Shown piece after piece: positions 1 to 11,700 of a stretch of 64,000 nucleotides of DNA. The translations under genes and the position numbers were made by a program. Source of the stretch: Phalacrocorax aristotelis (Eukaryota > Chordata > Aves > Suliformes > Phalacrocoracidae); assembly GCF_949628215.1 (NCBI RefSeq), contig NC_134283.1, positions 5,387,610 through 5,451,609 on the forward strand, written 5' to 3'. How positions within the stretch are numbered: the first letter of the stretch is position 1; each line of letters opens with the position of its first letter. A model generated the notes under the pieces. The model worked only from the letters and a program-made list of their open reading frames with translations. It did not search any database and was not told the origin of the DNA.

Positions 1-1467
1 AGGCAGGTGGAAATTTCTGTCAGCTAGAATGGAGGTGGTGAATGTTTTGAAGCTCATAATGTCCCTTGGGGCCTTGGGGAACACCTTGGTTTGATCAATC
101 ATTTAGAAAGGGGTAAAAACCCTTAACGGGACCTTAGTACGAGAGAATAACATGAACACAAATTAGAGAACAAAGTCCTTAGTTCCACTATTTCTAGAAA
201 AGCCACGTTCCCGCCTCAGTGAGATCTTTCAGTGTCCCCTATCGCCTCCTGCTTGGCCCTTGGTTCCTTGTCCCTGTGCCAGTACGCATGTGCCCAGGCC
301 ATCAGCCGCCACCACGGCCGGTCAGCAGGCAGGAGCCAGCACACACTGCGGCCAGCCCAGAGCTGTTGGCTGCTGAGCCCAGCAGAGGAAGCAACTACTG
401 GACCTCCTCTTCAGTAATCGTCTTCTTCCTCACCCCATGAGCTTTTTTTCCAGAATCTTGTAGGAACTTACCATCTCCAACACTGCTGTCAAATTTGGTC
501 AGTATTGGCCTGTTTGGTTCAAGAAGTTTGTGGTGAGATGGGTTGGCCAGCAGATAATAGTACGATTGAGCAGACCTCATCATTTACTTAGCAAGTGGTG
601 TGTGCAGGAGTCATGCAGTTGGGGTGTCGGCTGTTGCTCCAGCAACTCCTTATTTTATTTTCCTTTATTTATTTTCAGGTAAACACTGAGAACATTTGTA
701 AAATTTATAATCAGATGATGTCCTTTGAGCAAAAAGATACACTGTCAGTGGGAGGAATCAACCAATACTCAGGATTGTCATAGATTGAGGAGAAAGGGTG
801 TTTTTCAGTGTTACTGCTGGTTTTTTGAAGCATTTGAGAATGTTTCCCCTTTCTCAGTGGTTTCCTTGTTTGGGATTTTTGAAAAAAAAATTTTTAAATG
901 GGGAAATGTGATTATGAAATAATTCTAAAGAAAAGGATTCCTTCAGATTTGTTCAGCTCCTTGTTCTTTTTCATTTTGACAGAGAACTTGTGACACTAAA
1001 GCCTCTAGCACACCAAGTGGTACTTATCCAGGATAGCTGTAGGGACTCATGTTTGCTGTACACAAAGAGGCAAAATTAAGGGAAGAGTGGGGTTAGCCTC
1101 ATTGTTCTACCTTTGTTATACAAATAATTTGCAATGCTAAAAAAACAGAATTTCCACCACTTTTGGGATAGAAGTAAATCTAAGCCAGTTGTGATGTTTA
1201 AACCCTTTAGAGGATGATTGCTTATCAGAACCAAAGCTTGTAGGTCTCTCCCTAGAGCCCATCAGCCACAGTAATGCTGCAGTATATACAGTCTGCATCA
1301 CCAGGAAACAAGTACTTACCAAAAATTACTTTGGAAAGTTTACTGCAGCAATGGCAAAAGGGATGCATGTGATGATGATTTTAATTTTGTACTATATTTT
1401 GTCAGTGAAAGAATTATGCCTCCTAATGTTCCTTTCAAAGATGACATTGTTTTACTTATATTAAAGG
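1..1467. other. Unassigned non-coding sequence
   Basis: I recognise no gene, RNA or repeat here. Short open frames near 220-780 on both strands have no family resemblance I can name, no start context of note, and end in ordinary non-coding sequence. A processed-pseudogene origin for the 395-583 minus frame cannot be excluded but nothing supports it. Confidence 0.4.
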
Positions 1468-2053
1468 TGTCGCAGTTAAACCCCAGCTGGCAACTAAGCC
1501 CCACCCAGCTGCTTGCTCCCTCATCCCCAGTGGGATGGGGGAGAGAATCAGAAGAGTAGAAGTGAGAAAATTCATGGGCTGAGATAAAGGCAGTTTAACA
1601 GGGAAAGCAAAAGCCGCGCACACAAGCAGAGCAAACCAAGGAATCCATTCCCTCCTCCCCACGGGCAGGGGGTGCTCAGCCATCCCCAGGGCAGCAGGGC
1701 TCCATCACGCCTAACGGTGACCTGGGAAGGGAAACGCCATCACTCCAAACGTCCCCCCTTCCTCCTCCTCCCCCAGCTCTATGTGCTGAGCCTGACGCCA
1801 TGTGGTGCGGGACATCCCTGGGTCGGTTGGGGTCACTGTCCCGGCCGTGTCCCCTCCCAACCCCTGGTGCCCCCCAGCCCCTCGCCGGTGGGGTGGGGTG
1901 AGGGGCAGAAATGCCTTGACTCTGTGCAAGCCCTGCTCAGCAGGGACTGAAACAGCCCTGGGTTATCAGCGCTGTTTCCAGCACAAACCCAAACGGCAGC
2001 CCCACACTAGCTACTGTGAGGAAAATTAACTTTATCCCAGCCAAAACCAGGAA
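1468..2053 (-). mobile_element. Old solo LTR, avian ERVL-like family
   Basis: The stretch begins TGTCGCAGTTAAACCCCAGC and ends with a GAAAATTAACTTTATCCCAG block. Those ends, and internal blocks (GGCAACTAAGC, GTCACTGTCCCGGCCGTGTC), line up with the better-preserved LTRs at 23446-24015 and 48764-49333, so it is the same family read backwards. It is clearly more diverged than those copies. No provirus sits beside it, so it is a solo LTR. I could not see a convincing target-site duplication; edges are approximate. Confidence 0.75.
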
Positions 2054-2250
2054 AAAGTAGAGAAATGAGATGATTTGTGAGTGGTTAGATCTTGTGAAAA
2101 ATTAAGTTTTAAATACGTACTTCATTGTCTAAATGTTCGAAATGCCTTTCTCCCTATAATAACCACAGAAAATGTGTTGGCAGCATATCAAAATTAATAA
2201 TCCATACTCCTACTTATGTGCTATAGGCACTCCAAAATTTCCCAGACATA

Positions 2251-2256
2251 TTTATT
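2251..2256 (-). promoter_or_regulatory. Candidate poly(A) signal for the first NAT gene
   Basis: TTTATT on the plus strand reads AATAAA on the minus strand, about 265 nt downstream of the stop codon of the NAT gene at 2522-3394. It is the nearest canonical hexamer I found; its use is inferred from position only. Confidence 0.4.
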
Positions 2257-2521
2257 ACCCAAGTTTATAACCAGATTCAAATCAGATCCTACATTTGTGC
2301 CAAAAATTGAACTGCAGTTATCTCACAGCAAATAATTCTATCTACCTGACAGAAGAGTCTTAAATTCCTGATTTTTCCAGAGTGAAATTCACTTTAATCT
2401 GGTATTAATGTATTTTTCCTTCAATCGCTTCCAAAAGTATCCCGTAGTCTTACAGTAGCGATTGCGTAGACAGTGAAAGGTACTGTAAATGCATAGCATT
2501 ACTGTAGTTTTTTCTGGTAAT

Positions 2522-3394
2522 CTAGATTGTGTAAAATCCTTTGACATTAATCGGGACAAGTTTTCTATCTAGAGTTATGTTGAATTTCTCTTTGAGTGTT
2601 TTTTCCACCTCTTCATCTTCAAGAGTCACAAATTCCACCAGATCCATATTTTCCTTGTAGTTGTATGTGGTCTCAGTAAGCGTCCACCCAATTAGCGCTC
2701 GAAAGCCATCAGTGGTCTGGAGGGTGCAGATGGACTTCTTTGTAAAAAGGGAATCTGGAGATGTCTGAAGGTATGTACACTGGAAACAGAAATCTTCCAC
2801 TGTCCGTGGCTCAAGGCTGAACATATAAACTTTCCGACACTCTTTTTTCTCCAGAAGATCGGAATTAGAGAAATTTTGATTGGGGATATATTGTTTCCGT
2901 CTCATTTTCTCAAGGTACCATATGGCATTTTTTTCCGTGAAGCGAAAGATGCCGGGAGCCTGGGGCTGGTCTTTCCCCGACACAAGTTCCATTGGTTGCC
3001 ACATCTGATAGGATACACCAAAGCCTCCATCAACAATATAGGCTTTGCCGTCAATAACTACCTTTACAAGGAGATGGGTCATGATGGTGGCGTACGCGTT
3101 TTGATGTGGATTGAACACATACGCTCCCAGAAAACTGGCGTCGTACCCTAGGCATTTCAGGACCCAGCCCAACAACTGGTTGTTTTCCATGCACCAGCCA
3201 CCCCGCTTTCTCTGCACGATTTTGTTATAAACATGCTCCAACTCCAAAGTAATTTTCTCCCCACAATGGATGCTGAGGTTTTCGAAGGGAACAGCACGGA
3301 TGTGGTGCTGGAATATATCAGTTAAGGTTTCCAAATCTTGTTTTTCAAGGGAACCTTTATAGCCAGTTCTCACAAAATACTCTTCAAGGTTCAT
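2522..3394 (-). CDS. NAT: Arylamine N-acetyltransferase (NAT), gene 1 of the cluster
   Basis: Cytosolic enzyme that moves the acetyl group of acetyl-CoA to arylamines, arylhydrazines or N-hydroxyarylamines by a ping-pong mechanism through an acetyl-cysteine. The 290-codon frame is the usual length for a vertebrate NAT. The triad is in the standard positions: Cys68 in KRGGWCMEN, His107 in IMTHLLVKV and Asp122 in YIVDGGFG. Other family blocks are IFQHHI (27-32), VPFENLSIHCGE (35-46) and a C-terminus ending GFYTI, the typical eukaryotic tail. Pocket positions by alignment to human NAT1/NAT2 are Phe125, Val127 and Tyr129. The coding region has no intron; a splice acceptor lies 5 nt before the ATG, which fixes the start. 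It is the outermost of four NAT genes in one orientation, 4.45 kb from the next. Birds have liver and pineal NAT isozymes; I cannot say which of them this is. Confidence 0.97.
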   Translation of the reverse strand: MNLEEYFVRTGYKGSLEKQDLETLTDIFQHHIRAVPFENLSIHCGEKITLELEHVYNKIVQRKRGGWCMENNQLLGWVLKCLGYDASFLGAYVFNPHQNAYATIMTHLLVKVVIDGKAYIVDGGFGVSYQMWQPMELVSGKDQPQAPGIFRFTEKNAIWYLEKMRRKQYIPNQNFSNSDLLEKKECRKVYMFSLEPRTVEDFCFQCTYLQTSPDSLFTKKSICTLQTTDGFRALIGWTLTETTYNYKENMDLVEFVTLEDEEVEKTLKEKFNITLDRKLVPINVKGFYTI

Positions 3395-3399
3395 GTCAC

Positions 3400-3418
3400 C
3401 TGTAAAGGAAGGAATTGC
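3400..3418 (-). promoter_or_regulatory. 3' splice acceptor before NAT gene 1 ATG
   Basis: On the minus strand a pyrimidine-rich run ends TTTACAG, followed by GTGAC and the ATG. This is a consensus acceptor. It implies a 5' untranslated exon further right and a coding exon that begins 5 nt before the start codon, as in known NAT genes. The upstream exon was not found. Confidence 0.7.
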
Positions 3419-5530
3419 GTTTTGGTTTTGTTTCTTTACATCAATGATTTATGACGCTGTGAAAAACTGCCCAGGCTGCTGCCAACAAAGATGCTTTAAT
3501 CTACTGAACCTCATCAGAGTAGTTTTTAAAGGTAACAAGTACCCAGCGGTTCCCGGAGCAAAGAAGAGCAGTGCATGTGAGGGTTTGCTTTTTGGCTTAG
3601 TTAGAGTCATCCCTATAGCAAACAGCTGGTGCAATTTCAGCTTGATATGCCGTGGCTGCGAAACGGGGATTTGCTGTATTTGCCTTGCAACAGTGGGGTT
3701 AAGAAGAAATATAAGATCATGCTGGGGAGTGTTGAGGAGGTTTCATGAAAACCAGTCTAAATCCACTGTTCAGTGAAAGCAGTGTCAGTGAGGGAAGCTG
3801 TGTCATCTGCCAGTTGGAGGGAGAATAATCTGAGCCAGGATTCACATGTTCTTTTAATGAGTCTGCCACTGATCTACGTGACGGTAAATGAGTTGCTTGT
3901 TCGGTACATGTCGCTCTTTCACCACTTACAGAAAATGAAACTGATACTCCCTGCACATTGCGTAAAGCATGAAGTTTTATTCAGATAATTATAACTGGAA
4001 AAAAACCTCTGGCCTTTGCAAGTGTTGCAGACCACCGAGTCTCTTGTCTGCTCTGAGTGTTGCACAACTCATTTTGGTGTTGCAGTAATGAATCTGAATG
4101 GAGGTGAGTGACCTAAAAGTCAAAGAGCACACCTCTATTCCCCAGTGTGCCCCACATCTCACAGGGTGCCCTGAAAATTGCCAGGGGCTGCTTTACATCC
4201 TTCTAGTCCTGGCCTTTCTCAAAACTCACCTCATTCCGTCTAGAGGAGGCATAACAGAATTACCAAAACCTTGTAAAGTGCATTCCTGGTCTGGCCTGCC
4301 TCCAGCAGTGCCAACCTCCTGGCCTGCCTTGGTAGGACTCCTCTTGAGCCAGATTGCTGGATGGGGAACTACTCAGTTTATTTTCCGCCTTTGAATACCA
4401 CGGAAAGTCACGCACAGTCATCTGGCTTTGGCCATGGCCATCGCAGTCAGCTGCTCACCGTTACGAGCTGGATGCTCTGTAAGCATCTGATAGATGTTGT
4501 TTATAAAACACACTGTAGATTGTCTGCTTGGGTACAGAGCTGGGCACAAAATGTTTTGAAGGCCTGAACCTTTGCAAAACAAGCACTGAGTGTTTCAGCA
4601 GTCTAGAGTTACTGCAAATATTTAGCTTCTTGACAACCCACAAAGCTACTTGGAAATCTTTTGTGCATACAGTAAGCCAAGGCTTAGACACTTAATATTA
4701 GTGACTCAGGAAGACTATTGTATTCAGATAAATTCAGCAGTGAACCATTGAATGTTTACTGGAAACTAGAATTTCTCAGGATGATTTTCAGTGACAGATT
4801 CATGATGTGCATGTGCATATGCATGGTATAGAAGCAGCTGTCCAAAGTGAACAGAGAGCCCCATCAAAAACTGCATATTATCTTCTACAGAAAGGGCTTT
4901 AATGTTTAAGTGTTTTGTTGGGGGACATTCTCAATGTAATATTTGTTAAGCAGAACATAAGACTTCTGGCACTTTTTTCTTTTGATTTGCAGAATCCGAG
5001 TCTATCCAATCCTACCTGCTCAAATTGTGAATGCTAAACAGATCGAACCAGCATAAAGCTGGTTCTTGATTTTATATTATTTGTAATCTCTCTCTGCAGC
5101 CCCATAATATGATTGATCAGCATTAGATCTTGACTGTAGGAGATGAAAGCTACAGTTCTTTTGAATTGTGAGCGGATCAGATGAAAAGCTAGATAGTGAA
5201 AAGGCAGTCCCACAAGTGTGGCTATGATTTATGCAGAGAAAAACACCAGCAGAAGATCTTTAAAGAACTATTTCTAAATGTGCATATTAAGCTGTTCACA
5301 CAAAAATATTCCTTAACAGGACTATACACACTATCAGCAATTCCACTGTTAAAATACATTGTCTGCCTACTTTTATCCTAATATGTCAGCACATGGACTT
5401 TCTGGGGTATGCAAACTGGAGTTTGTCATTTCACTTTTTAAAGTTATTTTTAAAGGACTATAATTTTATTCCCATAAAGCAGAATCTATTGATTATTAGG
5501 TTGCTATTTTGCTTCCTTTGCCTTTGCAAT

Positions 5531-5595
5531 AGGGTTGGACTTGATGATCCTGGAGGTCTTTTCCAACATTAATGATTCTATGGTTCCATGATTCG
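5531..5595 (+). mobile_element. CR1 LINE 3' tail fragment
   Basis: The block GGGTTGGACTTGATGATCC, then GGAGGTCTTTTCCAACATTAATGATTCTATGGTTCCATGATTC, read in short pieces, is the terminal part of the CR1 3' UTR with its ATTCTATG-type octamers. Only the last 65 bases or so remain, as usual for a heavily 5'-truncated CR1. Plus orientation. Confidence 0.85.
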
Positions 5596-7845
5596 AAATA
5601 AAGTTAAAAATCTCAAAGAGTAACTTCCAACAAGAGGTTGTAGTTCTAAATTTGTATCAACCATTGTATCTAAACAAAAGCATCTCTTTCATAAGCAAGA
5701 GAATCTCCTCCTGAGGAGCAGAAAGACAGAAGAATTGAAATTGCAGTATCATTTTTTTTGCCATTTTTAAGAGCCCACGTATAGCAGGCAATATTTTAGC
5801 TCTATATCCACACATTTTTATAACATTTTTCCTAAAGACAATACTGCTTATGTTATTGCCCATGACCTTTACCATCCTAAATAAACCAAGGTCATTGTTT
5901 GGGTTTTTTGGAGTTTTTTTTTAAGAAAATAAACTTACCTCTTAAAATAGCCTTATTTATTTATTGATGTTTTCAGCTTCTGGGTTGTTTATTTCTGGGG
6001 CAGCTGTCAGTAAAGCCAGGAGTGGATACAAATTGCAAGGGTTGTCTTCCTCTTTAAGCTCTGCTGGCCCTCAGTCCTGAATCTTAAATGAGGAGAAGGG
6101 GCAGAGTCCACCCAAAATGAATGCACATTTTTGGACTTCGCTGATCCATAAGCAAATTAAACTTTGTTTCTTCTCTATTAGTAGATGTTTATGTTTTCCC
6201 CTAGTTAAGACGAGACTGAACTTGTTTTCCATGTAAAATAATTACAGTAGGCAGTTGCAAATGGCTCCGTAATTTTTTTAAATTCAATTATTGTTATATT
6301 GCGAGCCAGCACTTTGCAGTGGAGGAGAGTGATCTGCTTCCTCGTGGGTAACTGAATTGCCATCGTATTGCAGGCTGTGTTTTCCCAGGCTCTGCAGATG
6401 CACAAAAATGACCCTTCTTTGCTCACAAAGGAACTTTTTCGATCTGTTCAAAGCTTCCACTGCAGCAGGTAGTTATTCTGGAGCTGCCACGCCTGACGAA
6501 TACCATGACAAATATTTATTTGCACGAAGTAATGCATTTCCTCTCTAAAACTTGGCCTTCAGCATCCTCAGAGTGTTGCAGGGCTGTTTATTTAATGCTC
6601 TCTCTCCTGAGTGCGTCTTCTCTTCATTTGACGGAGGTGGAAAGTCAGAGGTCCCCTGGATGGCAAAGAGCACATTAGACTGTATCTGGGAAAGCACCTG
6701 AGCTTTGCGCACATCAGGTGCCCTGTGAGCCTCTGTGGTTGACTAATATGAGCGTCAAAGTCTTTTCCTTGGCTGAGGACTGATGCTTTTCTGTCATACT
6801 CTTTCATGACATGTCCTGTATAGTACCTGCCACAGATATCATAAAGGTAAAAAGTTTTTGTGTTACATATTACGAGCTGTGAAACCACACCTGTGGCATG
6901 TCCTAACTTCCCAGTGTTTTTTTTTTCACATCTGCAGTATTACTTATTTAAGGTAGCTTTTGTGCATACTGTTTGTTATAAATATGAAGAGTCTTACATA
7001 TAATACTGTCATGCCTGCGTGATGTCGCAGGAAGGTTACACCCCAAAAGTTTAGATTGTAGTCTGCAAAGGTTGATTTAACTTTGATTGTTTCCAATTCT
7101 TATACCAAAAGCCTGATTTTTAAGAACTGTTGAATCATCTCAGCTTCTGTTGATTTTGTTTCAATTTCAGAGACACAAATCAGACTCAGAAAAAACTGGA
7201 CACTTGAAATTAGAGAGCTTTTGGGGTTTTTTAAGTGTCCTTGCACAAATAGCTCACTTTAAGCCAATTTGTGGTAAGGTAATAGGACTCAAGTCTTCAA
7301 CTTGTTTCATCATAAGCTAATCAGCCCCTAATAGTGGCTTGTTTTGAGAAAGTCTTAACCTTTTTTTTTTATGAAGTCTTTGAAAGCCAAATTCAGCTCA
7401 ACTTCTATTTCAGACTGTTAAAGGAAGAGAATAATTTGTAAAACTCTGCTGAGATGATGATTGGAAATAATACCAGAAAAGGTTAGAGGTCTTTTGTGTA
7501 AAATTGTAACACAGCTTCTCCTTCTGTATCGTTTTGGTCTCCTTTGCCACAAAATATATCTGAAATAAAATGAGATCCAGAGAGGTGGAACAAAACGTTA
7601 TGGAGTCAAAAAGCAATTTCCATATGAGTAAATTAGAGGTAGTAAGAAGTCTCAGTTTCTAAAGGAAGAGAAGCTTAACAAAAAATATGCAATCTGTATA
7701 TGCAGATAATTAGCAATGTACTTGAATTTACCAAGCTTTGTGTTCATCCGGATAGCTCACTTTAGAATCAGATCAATGTTATTAATGTTAATTTTATAAC
7801 TTTTTATACTGGATATTTAAAGATCCATCTAGCGCAGCATTAGGA

Positions 7846-8733
7846 TTAGAAATTATCCACTAAATTAGGTGGCAAGCCAGAAATGTTTACTGGTACGAGT
7901 TTGTTTTCCAGCACTATATTGAATTTGTCTTTCAGTGTCTTCTCAACCTCTTCATCCGTAAGAGTTGTGATCTGCACCAGGTCCCTGTCCTCCATGTAGT
8001 TATACTTCACCTCAGTGAAGGTCCATCCAACTAAGGCATAAAGCCCTTCAGTGGTCTGGAGAGTACAGATGGACTTCTTCTGAAGTATGTTATCTGGAGA
8101 CACTTGTAGGTATGTGTTTAGCTCCTGAAAGTCATTTATATGTCGTGGCTTGAGAGTGAATGTGTATATTTTTCTGATATTCCCCAGTTCTGGAGTATGG
8201 GTGAAAGGGACACTTTGCTCAGGAATATAAAGCTTCCTTTTGACTTTCTCAAAGTACCAGGTGCCATTGTCTTCCGTGAAGCGGAAGATGCCGGGAACCT
8301 GGGGTTGATCCTTCCCAGAAATCAACATCATTGGCTGCCACGCCTGGTAGGCACCGCCAAAACCAGCATCTACTATGTAGGAATTTCCCTTGATCACCAC
8401 CTTCAGCAGGATATGATTTATCTCAGCAGTGTATGCCTGCTGTGCTGGTTTATAACTATTTCCTCCAAGAATACAGATGTCATACCCTAATTCTTGCAAG
8501 GCCCAAAATAAAAGGTGGTTGCTTTCCAGGCACCATCCACCACGTTTCTTTCTCACAATCTTGTCGTAAGTGGATTGTAAATCCAGTTCAATGGTCTCCC
8601 CACAATGCATGCTGAGGTTTTCAAAAGGAATTGCCTGGATGTGATGCTGGAAGACGACTGTTAAGGTTTGCAAGTCTGCATCCTTACAGGACTCATTGTA
8701 AGAAATTCTTGCGAAATACTCTTGAATGTTCAT
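7846..8733 (-). CDS. NAT: Arylamine N-acetyltransferase (NAT), gene 2 of the cluster
   Basis: Intact 295-codon NAT. The triad is present: Cys68 (KRGGWCLES), His107 (EINHILLKV) and Asp122 (YIVDAGFG). The N-terminal domain blocks VFQHHIQAIPFENLSMHCGE and the acetyl-CoA/arylamine pocket region are well kept. Pocket positions by alignment are Phe125, Gly127 and Tyr129; Gly127 differs from the Val and Met of the neighbours and from Arg/Ser of human NAT1/NAT2. The C-terminus is five or six residues longer than its neighbours and ends PPNLVDNF rather than the common TI, which may change the tail that reaches the active site. The start is fixed by a splice acceptor 5 nt upstream. It has the same orientation as the other three genes and lies 7.98 kb from NAT copy A. 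It is clearly distinct from gene 1 and from the A/B pair, so it is an old paralogue. Isozyme identity is not resolved. Confidence 0.96.
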   Translation of the reverse strand: MNIQEYFARISYNESCKDADLQTLTVVFQHHIQAIPFENLSMHCGETIELDLQSTYDKIVRKKRGGWCLESNHLLFWALQELGYDICILGGNSYKPAQQAYTAEINHILLKVVIKGNSYIVDAGFGGAYQAWQPMMLISGKDQPQVPGIFRFTEDNGTWYFEKVKRKLYIPEQSVPFTHTPELGNIRKIYTFTLKPRHINDFQELNTYLQVSPDNILQKKSICTLQTTEGLYALVGWTFTEVKYNYMEDRDLVQITTLTDEEVEKTLKDKFNIVLENKLVPVNISGLPPNLVDNF

Positions 8734-8738
8734 TTTGC

Positions 8739-8760
8739 CTGTGTGAACAGAAAAATAGCC
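8739..8760 (-). promoter_or_regulatory. 3' splice acceptor before NAT gene 2 ATG
   Basis: On the minus strand CTATTTTTCTGTTCACACAG is followed by GCAAA and the ATG. It is a good polypyrimidine tract plus CAG, in the same place relative to the start as in the other NAT genes, so it supports a non-coding 5' exon and the chosen start. Confidence 0.7.
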
Positions 8761-11700
8761 AGTTACTGCTGTGGGGCTGTCAAGGGGTTTACTCCTATTT
8801 CTATAGCACAGGTTAACCAGCCTGCAAATGTAGCCTAGGCCATTTTATTGAGGATTTGAAAGAAGCCTGTGCCCTTGACAGATGAATGCAGGCTAGACCT
8901 GCCTGTGCCATCTGTATTTCTTAAAAAAGAGGTGAGGGTAGGTGCAGGTGACAATAATGCTTTCACTCTCTCGGACGTTGCCTTCAACCCAGGTGGATGT
9001 CTTTCCTATGGGAAGACATGGCGTGTGGAATAACAGAATCTCGGGCCCTGGGTGACAAAAAAATTTTTGTCCCACGTGACAAAAAAGTTTTAAATCTGAC
9101 AAACAACAGGCTTGCAGAAAAGCTGCTAGACCATACTGGCATAAAAGTCACAGCAATTTCTTACTGTTTCTTTTACCATAAACAGGTAAGCAATTCTTTA
9201 TTTATCCCACAGGTGATTTAACTGGAAGGTTTTACGTTCATGGCTACAGCCAACTGGGATTAGAAGCTCAGTGTGTCACCATTTTAGACAGGCTTCCACG
9301 TGAAGCAGATTGTTGTTTTTTTAAGCTCTTCAGTTTCCCTGTGGAGTTCAGGCAGAGCTCTGACCCTGGCTGTTGAAAGGAAGGAACTGTTCATTTTTCT
9401 AACCTAAGGGGCAGAGGAATTGATAATTATTAAGAATACGTCCAAGGCATATTCATTGGCTTTTGGTTTCTTTTACCTTCTTTTACAAACCAAAGGCCTT
9501 AGTTTCAGATCAGATTGTTGGATATATTCTATGTCTTCATGTCTCTGATCTCATTTCCTTTCATTAGCAGAGAGAGACTGTCATTTGTACTGGCTGCGTG
9601 GTCAAGATGCAAAAGGTTCTGTATAACACTTATAATCCACTGACTCATCTGGTATCTGCAAGGATTTCTTTCGCCTTTAATTTATATTTAATTTGGCTTT
9701 TTTTCCATGCAAGGATATTTGTTTTTCCAGAACGATTCACAATCTGCTAAGTACTGTATTAATTTTGAAAAGGTCTGAGGATTTCTTGTTCCTTGAAATT
9801 GGTCACACGTTCCCTGGGAGGATTTTCCAAAAATCATTTAATGTAGATGAGATGGGAGAGATTACCTTCCAGCAGCTATTCTCAGCTTTGGTCCAGCTGC
9901 TCCCCTAGGAGTGACCAGCAGTTTGACCCAATGGCTCATGCGAGCACTCAAGTGAGTGCTGGGAGATTTTGAAAATCCCATCTCAAATACATAGGTGGAA
10001 ATACCCCACCCCAGCAGGTGAGCACATCAGGTGACTTAATCTCTAGACTTTAACCCCAATTTTGATGCCAGCAGCACAACTCACTTGACTTAGTTTTATT
10101 GCTCCTGATCTGCACTGGTACCAAGATTCAGACTGGCTGATGTAAGAACACAGGAAAACGTAGCAAAATAGAGCACTATCCCAATAAGGGAATAAGAAAT
10201 AAACACTTTCACTTCAAAAGGACCCAAAGAAGCTACATGAAAAAACAGTAATGTGTCTTTGATACTGCATTTTATGGGTTTTTTCCATCCCTTTTTTAGG
10301 ACAAGGGCACTCATCGCTGGCAGGATCTCCTTGGAAACGCTGGCTGTAGAAAGCCATTCCCTCCCGAACAGACAGCGCCTGTGTACACTGGCAAGGTCAT
10401 CCTGAGGTACTTTGCCTCATTTTTCTGTCTATTCCCACTTTTAGCCATTTTATGTAGCCAGATAGAAACATCTTTTCTTCATGACAGTGTCAGGCTGAGC
10501 CTCTGTGACCAGGAGGGTCCCAAGTAAGTCCATTAGCCTGATGGGTCTGATACACTTGAAATTTGCTTTCAGCAAAAAAACGATCAGTCCCTGCTCTGGG
10601 CCAGCAGCAGAAGATGTGATGCCCTCCCTATAACCTGTGTCATGCATCTGGATGTCCCCATTGCCCTGGTGAGAGTGCAGCGTATAACCAGTCCTGCCCC
10701 CTTCAGCTACGAGCCGCCTCCCTGGGGTGCTGGCAATGCGGCTTCAGGAAAACATATTTGGGGAAATTCGCAGCCCGTGCCTCAGTTTCCCCAGCTGCCC
10801 CTTCTCTGACCTCATCAATTTAAAGTCTGTATAGTAGAGACAGCCTCGTCATGGCTGACAAAATGGATGCTGATCTCAATGAATACTTAAAGAGTTTTAA
10901 CTATAATAAAGCTGCAATACAAATCATTGGTGTTAGGGAGCGTTCATGTAAGGCAGCCTTTCTTCTTGGCACAACCATTCCCACTGTGCTAGCCCTCACC
11001 CAGGGGACAGTTTGCGTTCCAAAACCAGGTTGCCAAATATCTTAAGCCTCAGTCCAGATCTCAGCCTTGTTTATTTTTGCTCCCACAGCAGCCGAGCTTC
11101 ATTCAGCATTTGTGCATGTTTGCAGGAGCAGCATGGTGGGTAGCGAGATTCAGACATTCGTTCTGCCTGTCTGCAAGTGTCCCTGGGGATCGCTGTGTCC
11201 TTTCATAATTACGCTGAATAGTTATTCTCTGCTGAAATTCATGAGAGGCTTCCAAGGTTGGATCCTCTTGCACATGCCTATACAATTGTTTGATTCTAAG
11301 CTACGCTGCAAGTCAGGAGCTGGGTTTTTAATACATTCTGGCTCAGCATAAAGGGGTTACTTTAAGTCTCGAGCGCTTGATCTTTGTACTTGGGCAACGT
11401 CCTTGCCATGCAACGCATGCTGTCAGCCGTGGGGTTGCTGTAATTTATACTTTCCTAATATGCCTACAGTGCTAAAATGGTATGCAGACACACAGGGGTG
11501 GGTTTTTCCAAATAGGCTGACCCACAGCTGCAGGATGAAGTCTAAAATCAGACACTCAGGTGCTTACCTCTCCGCCAGCGAGCTCAGGCTTTCCACCCTG
11601 GTTTGCTCCAAAGTTTCCAGGAAGAGTTGTACTGGGAACTTCTGCTCTTAAAGGTCCAGGCTGCCTTTACTGCCTGGCAGGAACAAGGTTTTCCTACAGC

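Larger units (their letters stand above)
3395..7845. other. Intergenic region between NAT genes 1 and 2
   Basis: About 4.45 kb, mostly AT-rich. It must hold the 5' intron and promoter of gene 1, and the 3' UTR of gene 2 at its right end. Apart from a CR1 tail near 5.55 kb I see no coding sequence, RNA gene or repeat that I can name. Open frames here are short and without family features. Confidence 0.5.

Noticed and set aside
137-147. TAGTACGAGAG resembles the sarcin-ricin loop of large-subunit rRNA
   Set aside because: Only about 10 bases match and the flanking rRNA sequence is absent; treated as chance.
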